Positions 7,630 through 15,305 of a stretch of 21,998 nucleotides of DNA are shown here, in pieces. A model generated the notes under the pieces. The model saw only the letters and a list, made by a program, of their open reading frames with translations. It was not told the origin of the DNA and searched no databases. The stretch is from an uncultured Lachnospiraceae bacterium. GTDB lineage: Bacteria; Bacillota_A; Clostridia; Lachnospirales; Lachnospiraceae. Made by a program: the position numbers and the translations under genes. The stretch is taken from contig CADAHD010000011.1 of NCBI GenBank assembly GCA_902787595.1, positions 1 to 21,998 of the forward strand. The letters are read 5' to 3'. Position 1 is the stretch's first letter, and each line of letters opens with the position of its first letter.

Positions 7630-8871
7630 TTATCCTCTCAGATACGGCATAGGATCAACATACGCCCCGTTAAGCCTTACCGCGAAATGAAGATGAGGGC
7701 CTGTAGAATTTCCCGTTGAACCTACTTTTGCGATCTGCTGTCCTCTGCTTACCTTTTGTCCCGTGGACACCAGCAGCGCCGAAGCATGCATATAAACCGT
7801 AACCAGGCCGTCGCCATGATCGATCATTACATAGTTGCCCATGCTGTTGTTATACCCGGCAGCAATAACTTTTCCGTCATATGCAGCCAGTATCCTGGTA
7901 CCCATGCCCGATGCCAGATCCACGCCGGCATGCAGCTTCTGCACGCCTGATATAGGATGGATACGATAGCCATAAGGACTGGATATTCGCACATAATCGG
8001 GAGCCGGCCAGCAGAACTTTCCTCCGTTGTAATGTATGCGTTCAGCTTCTGCCAGAGCATTTCTTTCGGCTGCGAGCTGCGCTTCAACCTGGGCGATTAT
8101 AGCCGCCTGTGCCGCTTCCTCCGCCTCATACTGCGCTATCAGCTCTTCCTGCTCCGCTATCTCTGCCTTAAACTCCTCGATCTGCTTTTTCTTCTCTTCG
8201 ATAAGCGCGTTGAGATTGTCCTCGTCTTCCTGAGCCGCCTGTTTGGCTTCCTGAAGCACTTCTTCCTCGCCCTCCAGAACTTCCTTTGTGGCTCTTACAT
8301 TATCTACGACATACTGATACTCGTTCAGCTTATTGCGGTCATATTCATTGAGCATCTGGACATATTCGGCCTTGTTGAGCATATCGCCGAAAGAATCGGA
8401 GCCCAGCAGTATCTCCATGTAGTAATTGTCGCCGCGCTCATACATATAACGTATGCGGACCTTCATGGCATTATACTGCTCCAGCGCATCTTCTTCGGCA
8501 GCCATCAGCTCCTTGCGGATGATCTCTATCTCTTCCTCTTTGTCAGCTATCCTCTTCTGATACTCCTCGATCTCCGCTTCAACCGCAGCAACTTCACCGT
8601 CAAGCTCGGTGATCATGGCGCCCAGTTCATTCTTCTGGCCTTCCAGGGAATCAATAAAAGTCTGAACATTCCTCTTTCCCTGCTGGATCTGCTTCTTTTC
8701 ATTCTCAAGATTCTGCTTTTCCTTCTCGCGCTTCTTGATACGCTCCTTGATCTCGTCGATGTTTGTGTTGTCGCCGGCGTATCCGGTAGTCTGCGGTAAA
8801 AAGAAAGGCAGGCCAAGAAGCCAAATAAAGGCTATCAGCAATATGTATTTTTTACCTTTTAATCTGCTCAT
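7630..8871 (-). CDS. Secreted coiled-coil M23 (LytM) peptidoglycan endopeptidase, EnvC/PcsB-like partner of FtsEX
   Basis: The protein has a signal peptide (about residues 1-32, ending near GYAG), a long charged coiled coil (about 36-285) and a C-terminal LytM domain. The zinc and catalytic positions are all present: H314 and D318 in HAGVD, H362 in YMH, and H393/H395 in HLHF. Domain order and position after ftsEX match EnvC, whose coiled coil docks on FtsX and whose activity is controlled by FtsE ATP hydrolysis. EnvC itself has a degenerate LytM site and only activates amidases. The intact site here suggests a directly active D,D-endopeptidase. The ATG lies 3 bases after the ftsX stop, with AAGG about 9 bases upstream, so translation is probably coupled. 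The family is certain; cleavage specificity is inferred. Confidence 0.93.
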   Translation of the reverse strand: MSRLKGKKYILLIAFIWLLGLPFFLPQTTGYAGDNTNIDEIKERIKKREKEKQNLENEKKQIQQGKRNVQTFIDSLEGQKNELGAMITELDGEVAAVEAEIEEYQKRIADKEEEIEIIRKELMAAEEDALEQYNAMKVRIRYMYERGDNYYMEILLGSDSFGDMLNKAEYVQMLNEYDRNKLNEYQYVVDNVRATKEVLEGEEEVLQEAKQAAQEDEDNLNALIEEKKKQIEEFKAEIAEQEELIAQYEAEEAAQAAIIAQVEAQLAAERNALAEAERIHYNGGKFCWPAPDYVRISSPYGYRIHPISGVQKLHAGVDLASGMGTRILAAYDGKVIAAGYNNSMGNYVMIDHGDGLVTVYMHASALLVSTGQKVSRGQQIAKVGSTGNSTGPHLHFAVRLNGAYVDPMPYLRG

Positions 8872-8874
8872 AAA

Positions 8875-9774
8875 TCATACCTTCAAATGTCTGCGAACGG
8901 TTACAAAGCTTCCCAAAAAGCCTATGCCTACACCTACTGCCATGGATACGGGGAAGAGCTTATCGAATATCTGCTCCTTGCCCATAAAATTCAAAACACC
9001 CGAAAGGATAGGAAAACGTCCCATTACATAAGTGATGAACTTATCATACAGAAACCATATTATCCCCAACGGGAGCAGTGCGCCCACAGCGCCTATCAAA
9101 AGACCTTCGATAACGAAGGGGCTTCGCACAAAGAAGTCCGTGGCGCCTATGTATTTCATAATGGCGATCTCTTCCTTTCTCACGGAAATACCGATCATAA
9201 CGGTATTTGAGATCAGGAAAATGGATACCGCCAGCAGTATTACGATGATGCCTACCGAAACATACGCGATAAGCGAATTCATGCCGCTCAGCATATTTGC
9301 CGTGATATCGGAACGGTTAACACGACGCACCCCCTGAAGGCTCTGCAGGTAGGATACCAGCTCTGCCTGACGCTCCACATCCTTTAAGTAGATCTCGTAA
9401 TTCATGGAATGTTCCAGGGGATTCTCCGTAAATCCGTCCCTGAATTCCTCACCCAGATATTTTGATTTATAACGCTCCCACGCCTCATCGGCGGACACAT
9501 ATACCACCTTCGATACGGCAGGATGATTCGTCACTATATTGCCTATCTCGGCTATACGTTCATCTGTGATATCATCATTAAAAAATACCGTGATCGATAC
9601 GCCTTCCTCTGCAGCCTTTACCATGTACTGCAGGTTCATGACTATGGAATATCCTATGCCGAAAAGGAACAGACAGGCTCCGATCGTAGCTACGGAAGCC
9701 AGTGTGAACCATTTGTTTTTAAAGGTGCTCTTGATCCCCTGCTTTATAACATAAAAGAAAGTTCTAATCCTCAT
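8875..9774 (-). CDS. ftsX: Cell-division protein FtsX (permease-like subunit)
   Basis: FtsX is the membrane half of the FtsEX complex, which couples ATP hydrolysis at the division site to activation of a peptidoglycan hydrolase outside. The 299-residue protein has a first membrane segment at about 22-46, an extracellular domain of roughly 120 residues and three more membrane segments (about 170-198, 218-245, 270-292). This is the usual four-segment FtsX topology. The typical [21 protein letters not shown] start and the [14 protein letters not shown] motif in the cytoplasmic loop support the call. Its ATG overlaps the last 11 bases of ftsE, the classical translational coupling. The next gene encodes the likely extracellular partner peptidase. 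Confidence 0.95.
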   Translation of the reverse strand: MRIRTFFYVIKQGIKSTFKNKWFTLASVATIGACLFLFGIGYSIVMNLQYMVKAAEEGVSITVFFNDDITDERIAEIGNIVTNHPAVSKVVYVSADEAWERYKSKYLGEEFRDGFTENPLEHSMNYEIYLKDVERQAELVSYLQSLQGVRRVNRSDITANMLSGMNSLIAYVSVGIIVILLAVSIFLISNTVMIGISVRKEEIAIMKYIGATDFFVRSPFVIEGLLIGAVGALLPLGIIWFLYDKFITYVMGRFPILSGVLNFMGKEQIFDKLFPVSMAVGVGIGFLGSFVTVRRHLKV

Positions 9775-10906
9775 CTAAATATCCACCCATTTCCTCGTCG
9801 CTGACTATCACGCCGTTTTTGATGGTGATAACGCGCTTTTGCATATCATTGACAATCTTGTCATTATGGGTCACCACCAGCACGGTAGTCCCGTTCTTGT
9901 TAATGGTGTCCAGAAGATTCATGATCTCTATGGTATTCTTAGGATCCAGATTACCCGTAGGCTCATCAGCCAGCAGGATAGGGGGCTTATTGACCAGTGC
10001 CCTGGCCAGCGCCACTCTCTGCTGCTCACCTCCGGAAAGCTCATCGGGACGCGCTTTATACTTGCCGGCAAGACCTACGGTCGCCAGTATATTGGGCACA
10101 TTCCTCTTCATCTCTCTGGTGGGTATCTGTATTATCCTCTGCGCGAATGCAACATTTTCGTATACATTCCTGTCCTTCAGAAGACGGAAATCCTGGAAAA
10201 CAACGCCCATGCTGCGGCGCAGTTTAGGAACTTTTCCGCGGCGGAGCTTCTCAACCTGAAATCCGTTTACCCAGATGCTTCCCGTAGTAGGCTTAAGCTC
10301 ACGCAAAAGCAGACGTATCAGCGTGGATTTACCCGATCCGCTGTCGCCTACTATAAAAACAAATTCACCTTTTCTTATCTTCAGATTAACGTCATTAAGA
10401 GCCGGCACTCCCTTGACATAAGATTTGCTGACTCCTTCCAGTTCGATTATTACATCATCATCAGGTTTATACTTTTTGTTGCGTTTTCTCAGGGGAGCGG
10501 GCTTCTCTGCTTCCCTGCTTTCCTGCGCCGCACGCTCTTTTTTAAGATTCTCCATACGGCTGCGGCGTCTCATTTCCCTGCGCTGCCTGCGCTCTTCGGC
10601 TTCTATCTCTTCCTCGTAACGCTCCTGTTCTTCAAGATCCTCCTCTGCCCCGTTTATCAGGTCGCCTACATTTCCCAGGCGCACAGTGTCATTTATCCTG
10701 TCTTCAAAACTCTTTACGGCTATCTCTTCTTCCTGTATCTGCTCTTCCTCTTCGTATGGCTCTTCTTCGTATGCCTCCTCTTCGTATGCCTCTTCCCCGT
10801 AAGCTTCTTCTTCCGATTCAGCGTTCTTCGCAGCTACTTTTCCCTGAAGATCAGCTATTGCAGCCTTTACTTCTTCGGAATCGCCGTTTAATTCTCTCTT
10901 TGCCAA
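9764..10906 (-). CDS. ftsE: Cell-division ATPase FtsE with long acidic N-terminal extension
   Basis: FtsE is the cytoplasmic ATPase that works with FtsX at the septum. Residues 152-380 are a complete ABC ATPase: Walker [10 protein letters not shown] (187-195), Q-loop Q238, signature LSGGEQ (290-295), Walker B ILLADEP (310-316) and switch H347. FtsE is normally about 230 residues. Here about 150 residues precede it: a Glu/Tyr-rich stretch (31-60) encoded by 15-bp tandem repeats, then a very charged Arg/Glu helix (about 88-146). The start is a TTG at 10906 with AAAGGA about 9 bases upstream. No in-frame ATG with a better ribosome site was found near the ABC core, although Met112 and Met118 exist. 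The gene starts 16 bases after the regulator gene, so the two are probably cotranscribed. Core call certain; the start is fairly likely. Confidence 0.93.
   Translation of the reverse strand: MAKRELNGDSEEVKAAIADLQGKVAAKNAESEEEAYGEEAYEEEAYEEEPYEEEEQIQEEEIAVKSFEDRINDTVRLGNVGDLINGAEEDLEEQERYEEEIEAEERRQRREMRRRSRMENLKKERAAQESREAEKPAPLRKRNKKYKPDDDVIIELEGVSKSYVKGVPALNDVNLKIRKGEFVFIVGDSGSGKSTLIRLLLRELKPTTGSIWVNGFQVEKLRRGKVPKLRRSMGVVFQDFRLLKDRNVYENVAFAQRIIQIPTREMKRNVPNILATVGLAGKYKARPDELSGGEQQRVALARALVNKPPILLADEPTGNLDPKNTIEIMNLLDTINKNGTTVLVVTHNDKIVNDMQKRVITIKNGVIVSDEEMGGYLDED
10750..10809 (-). repeat. Four 15-bp in-frame tandem repeats in the FtsE extension
   Basis: On the plus strand four consecutive 15-base units begin at 10750, 10765, 10780 and 10795. 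The first three share CTTCGTATG and the fourth is diverged. Because 15 is a multiple of three, each copy adds one Glu/Ala/Tyr pentapeptide (EEAYE-like) without changing frame. This is a small minisatellite with possible length variation between strains. Confidence 0.8.
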
Positions 10907-10922
10907 AACGCTTTTCCTTTCT

Positions 10923-12014
10923 TTAATAGTTCTGTTCTTCCATGTACTTCATGTACTCCACCACCATTAACGCGATGCGGAAGGTGATGGCATCCTCAAA
11001 GACCCTCAGATCCAGATTGGTGCTCTTCTGGAGCTTGTCCAGACGGTACACCAGAGTGTTTCTGTGGATGAACAGCTGTCTGGACGTTTCTGAAACGTTT
11101 AAGCTGTTCTCAAAGAATTTGTGTATCGTAGTAAGTGTTTCTTCATCAAACTCCTCGGGATTCTTCCCGTCAAAGATCTCCTGTATGAACATCTTGCACA
11201 AAGGCAGCGGCAGCTGATAGATAAGGCGGCCGATCCCCAGCTCATTGTAAGGGATCACATCCTTTTCGGAGAAGAAGATCTTTCCTACATCAAGCGCCAT
11301 CTTTGCTTCTTTGTACGAGCGGCTCACTTCCTTGATCTCATCCACTACGGTACCGTAAGCAACTTTAACGCCTTCAAACTTCTCCTTTGTCATGAAGCCT
11401 ACTATGCCTCTGGCGGTCTTTTCGATATCCTTAGTCGTTACATCATCCGAAAGCTCCTTAACTATTACCACATTCTTCTCATCAACGGCTGTGACTATCT
11501 CTTTTCCGCCTCCTGCAGCCATGTATTCCTTTACAAGCTCTATGGCATTGTTATCCTTGCCGGTGACAGTCTCGACTATCAGCACTATGCGTCTTGCATC
11601 AATGGGCATATGCAGCTTTTTTGCGCGGCCGTAGATATCCACGAGCAGCATATTATCAAGAAGCAGATTCTTTATAAAATTATCCTTATCGAATCTCTCT
11701 TTATATGCCACCAGCAGACTCTGTAACTGATAAGCTGCCATCTTGCCTACAAGATAAGCATTCTCGTTGCTGCCGCCCACGATAAGCACATACTCAAGCT
11801 GCTGCTCATCAAAGATCTTAAAGAAATGATAGTTCTGCTGTTCCTGTGAATCCGCAGCTGAACGCACAAAATCAAGAACCGCTTTTTCAAAGTTCTTTCT
11901 TTCCTGCATCGTAGAAACAACTGCCCTGCCTTCCGTATCCGTCACCGTAAACTCCACATGCGTGATAGATGTCATGCCATCAATGGTATTCTGCAGGATC
12001 TGATTTGATATCAT
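10923..12014 (-). CDS. CdaR/PucR-type transcriptional regulator with C-terminal helix-turn-helix
   Basis: This is a DNA-binding regulator of the CdaR (sugar diacid) type, about 363 residues. The N-terminal part (SNQILQNTIDGMTSITHVEF...DTEGRAVVST) resembles the putative sugar-diacid recognition domain. The C-terminus has the PucR-family HTH with NVSETSRQLFIHRNTLVYRL and a following helix (last about 65 residues). The frame is open to a TTG at 12035, but that codon lies upstream of the AAGGAG site. AAGGAG sits 7 bases before the ATG at 12014, which I take as the start. No metabolic gene neighbours it. It lies 16 bases upstream of ftsE, so either it regulates this division operon or is merely carried with it. 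The ligand is unknown. Confidence 0.88.
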   Translation of the reverse strand: MISNQILQNTIDGMTSITHVEFTVTDTEGRAVVSTMQERKNFEKAVLDFVRSAADSQEQQNYHFFKIFDEQQLEYVLIVGGSNENAYLVGKMAAYQLQSLLVAYKERFDKDNFIKNLLLDNMLLVDIYGRAKKLHMPIDARRIVLIVETVTGKDNNAIELVKEYMAAGGGKEIVTAVDEKNVVIVKELSDDVTTKDIEKTARGIVGFMTKEKFEGVKVAYGTVVDEIKEVSRSYKEAKMALDVGKIFFSEKDVIPYNELGIGRLIYQLPLPLCKMFIQEIFDGKNPEEFDEETLTTIHKFFENSLNVSETSRQLFIHRNTLVYRLDKLQKSTNLDLRVFEDAITFRIALMVVEYMKYMEEQNY

Positions 12015-12191
12015 ATAGGTACTCCTTCCCCCCAAGAAACTCTCTGTAACCCGCGATGGTAATTATTTACAATACCGGCAACGGATTATTACATAGTTTA
12101 TCTATAACCAAGGATATTTTAAACTATTTCTACAAATAAATCTAGTGTAAACCTTGCATTTTTCATAAAAAATTTACAATTAGGCTTTTTC

Positions 12192-12220
12192 TTGACAACT
12201 CGGTGCTAATATTGGATAAT
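12192..12220 (+). promoter_or_regulatory. Strong sigma-A promoter of the YjfB-like gene
   Basis: A perfect TTGACA (12192-12197), 17-base spacer and GATAAT (12215-12220) make a near-consensus promoter. Transcription would start near 12227. The surrounding 12015-12254 interval is AT-rich. I find no convincing promoter in it for the divergent regulator gene. Confidence 0.82.
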
Positions 12221-12254
12221 TTATACAGGTATATTGTGAAAGGAGGACTGTGAC

Positions 12255-12458
12255 ATGAGCATAGGCGCTATCAATACAAATGCTGCTTTATATGCTGTAA
12301 AACAGGGAACTATGGGTGATATAGGCACGATAATGCTCAGCAAAGCTCTGGATCAGCAGTCTGACGAAGGAAAGGGGATCATAAAGATGCTGGATTCAGC
12401 GGCAATGGAACGTTCCGTAAATCCCGCTGTAGGAAGTAATTTCGATATAAAAGTTTAA
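12255..12458 (+). CDS. YjfB-like putative motility protein
   Basis: This is a 67-residue protein with the pattern of the YjfB putative-motility family: a short N-terminal helix (INTNAALYAVKQG), a central DIGTIMLSKALDQQSDEGKGIIKML segment and a conserved C-terminus with NPAVGSNFDIKV. The family occurs in flagellated Firmicutes; its molecular role is not known, and it has no signal peptide or membrane segment. It is the only plus-strand gene between long minus-strand runs. It has its own near-consensus promoter, an excellent AAAGGAGG site (12239-12246, 8 bases before the ATG) and a strong terminator, so it is probably abundant. Nearby cheV and EAL-like/HDOD genes fit a motile organism. The family call rests on pattern recognition of a short protein. 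Confidence 0.82.
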   Translation: MSIGAINTNAALYAVKQGTMGDIGTIMLSKALDQQSDEGKGIIKMLDSAAMERSVNPAVGSNFDIKV

Positions 12459-12464
12459 ATACGC

Positions 12465-12530
12465 AAAAGAACCCTTCGCTGTGCCCGTGGCGCAAATACT
12501 ATCACGGATATAGCGAAGGGTTCTTTTTTT
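12465..12530 (+). terminator. Strong, probably bidirectional terminator between YjfB-like and CPBP genes
   Basis: A perfect 16-bp stem pairs 12465-12480 with 12512-12527 (core AAGAACCCTTCGCT/AGCGAAGGGTTCTT). Its 31-base loop can form a second 5-bp hairpin (CCGTG/CACGG, 12485-12489 and 12503-12507). A T-run to 12530 follows on the plus strand, and four T follow on the minus strand. It ends the YjfB-like message and probably also the convergent CPBP operon, whose stop codon (12529-12531) touches the T-run. Confidence 0.88.
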
Positions 12531-13473
12531 ATGCCGCTCTGCTTGCCCGTATAAGCTCAAATACCATCAGGAATATCATAAAAGCAACAGCCAGAAGGCT
12601 GCCGGATACAAGCGGAACGCTCCATACTTCTCCTTTGCTGCTCTCCCGCTTATCCACTATATCCTTAAAAGCCCTGATATTACCCTGTCTGCGCGCGATA
12701 TAGGCCAGAAGGCAGAGCGCTATCGCCACTCCGATGAATGCCATTATAATACCGACTGCCAGCGCCATAGCCAGGCTCTTATTATCCAGGGCGCCCGTTG
12801 CGACCGCATCCGGCAGTTCCTGCTCCTTTACCAGCAGCTTCTGTATAAGCAGTGAGATCACGCCGCCGCTGTTTACCGTAATATGGCAGATTATCGAAGG
12901 GATGATCGAGCCTGTAACTTCCCTTAACGCCCCGAAAAAGAGTCCCAGTCCAAAAGCATATAATGCCTGATTTATGTTCATATGAAAAAGTCCGAAGAGC
13001 AGGGCGCTTATGAATATGGCCTGCAATGCAGAGCCGCTCTTTCTGATCCCCGCAAATATAATACCCCTGAATGTAAGCTCCTCACATATCGGACCGATCA
13101 GCGCCGTAAAAAGAGCCATGAGAAACAGCCCGGCGCCCGAAAGGGTTTCCATTATCTCGCTGGCGCGGTTCCGGGTAAAGAACAGCGTAAACATATTTAA
13201 TGTCATGGTAAGCGGCAATACCATCCAGGTGTAAGGTATGCTGAGCAGCGCGACTGAAGGCTTTACGGTACGCAGCGCAAAGCATTCCGCGGCAGAACTG
13301 CCGCTAAAAAGGAAGCATACCCCTACCGGCAGCATAAATGTAAGCTCGCTGATCAACATCATCGCCGGTACGGAAAGTGAATCCCCGAGCGGCGTGAATC
13401 CTACAACAAGCTCTACGGCAATAAAACATAATACAATTGACAGAAACAGCCATCCCGTCTTATTACTGTTCAT
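12529..13473 (-). CDS. CPBP-family intramembrane glutamic protease (CAAX protease/bacteriocin-processing type)
   Basis: This is an integral membrane protein of 314 residues with about eight hydrophobic segments. The CPBP motifs are complete: E131-E132-x3-R136 (EELTFR), the second motif FGLFH with H164, and the third with H197 and N201 (HITVN). Family members cleave substrates inside the membrane, and roles include CAAX-type processing, bacteriocin immunity and regulation. No bacteriocin or peptide gene is visible next to it, so the substrate is unknown. It is the last gene of a minus-strand run: its ATG lies 11 bases inside the end of the S1-protein gene, suggesting coupled translation, and its stop abuts a terminator. 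The C-terminus has an extra membrane segment after a charged cytoplasmic stretch. Confidence 0.92.
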   Translation of the reverse strand: MNSNKTGWLFLSIVLCFIAVELVVGFTPLGDSLSVPAMMLISELTFMLPVGVCFLFSGSSAAECFALRTVKPSVALLSIPYTWMVLPLTMTLNMFTLFFTRNRASEIMETLSGAGLFLMALFTALIGPICEELTFRGIIFAGIRKSGSALQAIFISALLFGLFHMNINQALYAFGLGLFFGALREVTGSIIPSIICHITVNSGGVISLLIQKLLVKEQELPDAVATGALDNKSLAMALAVGIIMAFIGVAIALCLLAYIARRQGNIRAFKDIVDKRESSKGEVWSVPLVSGSLLAVAFMIFLMVFELIRASRAA

Positions 13474-14311
13474 CTTTACAGAGTCTTATCTTTCCTTCTT
13501 CGATAACTATCTTCCGTTCCTTGTACAGATGCCCCACAGCGCGCTTGAACTCATTTTTGCTCATTCCCGTCTCCCGCTTTATCACTTCGGGCGTTGCTTT
13601 CTCCGTAAAAGGAAGGATGCCGCCATACTGCTCGAGCAGATCCAGTATGCGTTCCATATCCGGATAGATCTGCACATGGGCTTTTTCACGAACACTCAGG
13701 TTGAGCCTGCCATCCTCACGCACGCGGCTGACCCTGGCGCGGATCCTGTCTCCGGGTTTTATATCGCCATACAGTTCCTGTTTTAAGACGGCTGCGCAGT
13801 AAATATCGTCAACAGCCACGAACATGCCGTAATTTTCACTCTGCTGGAATACCAGCCCGCTGACATCATCCCCGACTTTGTAAGGAGAATCGGTGCGCAG
13901 ATGCTCATAAACTTTCATGCTGGCGCAAAGCCGTTTACTCTTGTCTATATACAGATATACCAGTACTTCTTCACCGGGAACAGGCCTTCTGCTTTGCTGC
14001 GCGTAGGGAAGGAAAAGATCTTTCTCAAGTCCCCAGTCCAGAAAAGCTCCCTGTTTTCCGACGCTTACCACTTTAAGCGCCGCCACGCCTCCAAGGGTAA
14101 TGAGCGGCGTGCGGGTAGTGGAGATCAGTCTGTCCTGCGAATCCCTGTACAGAAAGACTTCCAGTTCGTCGCCTATCCCGCAGCCTTCGGGAAGCTGTGC
14201 TTTCGGAAGCAGTACTTTTTCATCGGCAGTCTCCGGACTTTCGGCCAGATATACTCCAAAATCCACGGTCTTTATAACTGTCAGTTTTTGTTTTTCACCA
14301 AGCTTAAGCAT
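13463..14311 (-). CDS. cvfB: CvfB/YitL-type S1 RNA-binding protein
   Basis: This is a cytoplasmic RNA-binding protein of about 282 residues with S1-type beta-barrels in tandem (about 1-60, 65-128 and 140-205) and a C-terminal winged helix (about 215-280, including ATPEVIKRETGMSKNEFKRAVGHLYK). This is the architecture of Staphylococcus CvfB, which influences virulence-gene expression and RNA turnover. The frame is open 15 codons further upstream, but the ATG at 14311 lies one base after the stop of the antiporter gene (TAA-T-ATG), fits the family's usual N-terminus LKLGEKQKLTVIK and is chosen. A GGAG lies about 14 bases upstream, rather far, so translation is probably coupled to the antiporter gene. 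The end overlaps the CPBP gene by 11 bases. Confidence 0.9.
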   Translation of the reverse strand: MLKLGEKQKLTVIKTVDFGVYLAESPETADEKVLLPKAQLPEGCGIGDELEVFLYRDSQDRLISTTRTPLITLGGVAALKVVSVGKQGAFLDWGLEKDLFLPYAQQSRRPVPGEEVLVYLYIDKSKRLCASMKVYEHLRTDSPYKVGDDVSGLVFQQSENYGMFVAVDDIYCAAVLKQELYGDIKPGDRIRARVSRVREDGRLNLSVREKAHVQIYPDMERILDLLEQYGGILPFTEKATPEVIKRETGMSKNEFKRAVGHLYKERKIVIEEGKIRLCKDEQ

Positions 14312-14312
14312 A

Positions 14313-15305
14313 TTAAATATAACTTCTCCAGATCGCAAAGGCGATATCACCTGCATATAAAAGCAGCATTAACACGCCCTTAAGTCTTGTTATTCCTTTT
14401 CCCGTAGCGGAAAGTATCAGCGTCACCACCACAACAAAGAGCTGTATAAGCATGTCGGACGCCGAAGCCATGTTCACAGCGAAGGGATGTATCGTAGACG
14501 AAACTCCCAGTATGAGCATGAGGTTAAAGATCGAAGATCCCACGGCATTTCCGACTGCCATGCCCACCTCGCCCTTCTTTGCTGCAACCGTAGAAGTTAC
14601 CAACTCCGGAAGTGATGTACCTACGGCTACTATTGTAAGTCCTATAAGTGTCTCGCTCATTCCTGCTGCTGCCGCGATATACTTTGCTCCCAGCACTACG
14701 CCTTCACCACCGGCTACTATCAGCAGAAGGCCGAAAAGTATAAAGCATATACTCTTCAGCAAAGGCATTGGCTCTTCGGTTTCTTCTTCCATCTTGTTCT
14801 TCTTTGCATCTATGATCAGAACAATGATATAGATCACAAAACCTATCAGCAGCGGAATGCCGGTAATGCGGCCTACCTCACCAACATTGCCGGAAAAGCT
14901 TCCGCTGAAGATCGTTCCGTTGGAAAGGCTGCCAAAGCAGGTCAGCAGAAATACTGCTATCGATACTACAATAAGCAGCGGGAAATCTCTTTTAAGTATG
15001 TTCTTTTCAACCGGAACCGTATTGAAAAGGGCACAGAATCCCAGAACCACCAGCAGATTGAATATATTGGAACCAAGCACATTACTGAGCGCTATTTCAT
15101 TGGAACCGGATAAAGCTGCCGAGGTACTGACCGCAAGTTCGGGGGCGCTGGTTCCCATAGCCACTATGGTAAGACCTATGATAACTCCCGGCACCTTGAA
15201 CTGTCTGGCTATGGATGAGCTGCCATCCACGAACAGATCTGCTCCTTTGATGAGGCCGACAAAACCGACCAAAAGCATTGCTACATGTATTATAGTGTTT
15301 AACAT
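14313..15305 (-). CDS. CaCA-family calcium/sodium antiporter (YrbG type)
   Basis: This is a 330-residue membrane exchanger with about ten membrane segments in two homologous halves. Each half carries the alpha-repeat signature: GTSAPELAVSTSAALSG...GSNIFNLL in the first and GTSLPELVTSTVAAKKG...GSSIFNLM in the second, with the Glu residues that bind the cation. The central loop is acidic/basic (KKNKMEEETEE), as expected for the cytoplasmic linker. It exchanges Ca2+ for Na+ (possibly K+ or H+) across the cytoplasmic membrane; the ion couple is not predictable from sequence. The ATG at 15305 overlaps the end of cheV by 7 bases, with a GGGGGT site just upstream, and the S1-protein gene starts one base after its stop. 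Confidence 0.93.
   Translation of the reverse strand: MLNTIIHVAMLLVGFVGLIKGADLFVDGSSSIARQFKVPGVIIGLTIVAMGTSAPELAVSTSAALSGSNEIALSNVLGSNIFNLLVVLGFCALFNTVPVEKNILKRDFPLLIVVSIAVFLLTCFGSLSNGTIFSGSFSGNVGEVGRITGIPLLIGFVIYIIVLIIDAKKNKMEEETEEPMPLLKSICFILFGLLLIVAGGEGVVLGAKYIAAAAGMSETLIGLTIVAVGTSLPELVTSTVAAKKGEVGMAVGNAVGSSIFNLMLILGVSSTIHPFAVNMASASDMLIQLFVVVVTLILSATGKGITRLKGVLMLLLYAGDIAFAIWRSYI

Noticed and set aside
7957..8799. A 280-codon plus-strand frame antisense to the M23 peptidase gene
   Set aside because: It is the mirror of a Glu/Lys-rich coiled coil, giving Leu/Phe-rich nonsense, and has no ribosome site. The minus-strand gene is unambiguous.
10750..10809. The 15-bp tandem units as a CRISPR-like array
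   Set aside because: The units are contiguous without spacers and in frame within a coding region.
9839..10891. A 350-codon plus-strand frame antisense to ftsE
   Set aside because: FtsE on the opposite strand has every ABC motif; this frame has no recognisable domain and arises from the acidic codon bias opposite.
12015..12035. TTG at 12035 as start of the CdaR-like regulator
   Set aside because: It would place the AAGGAG site inside the coding region; the ATG at 12014 is 7 bases after that site.
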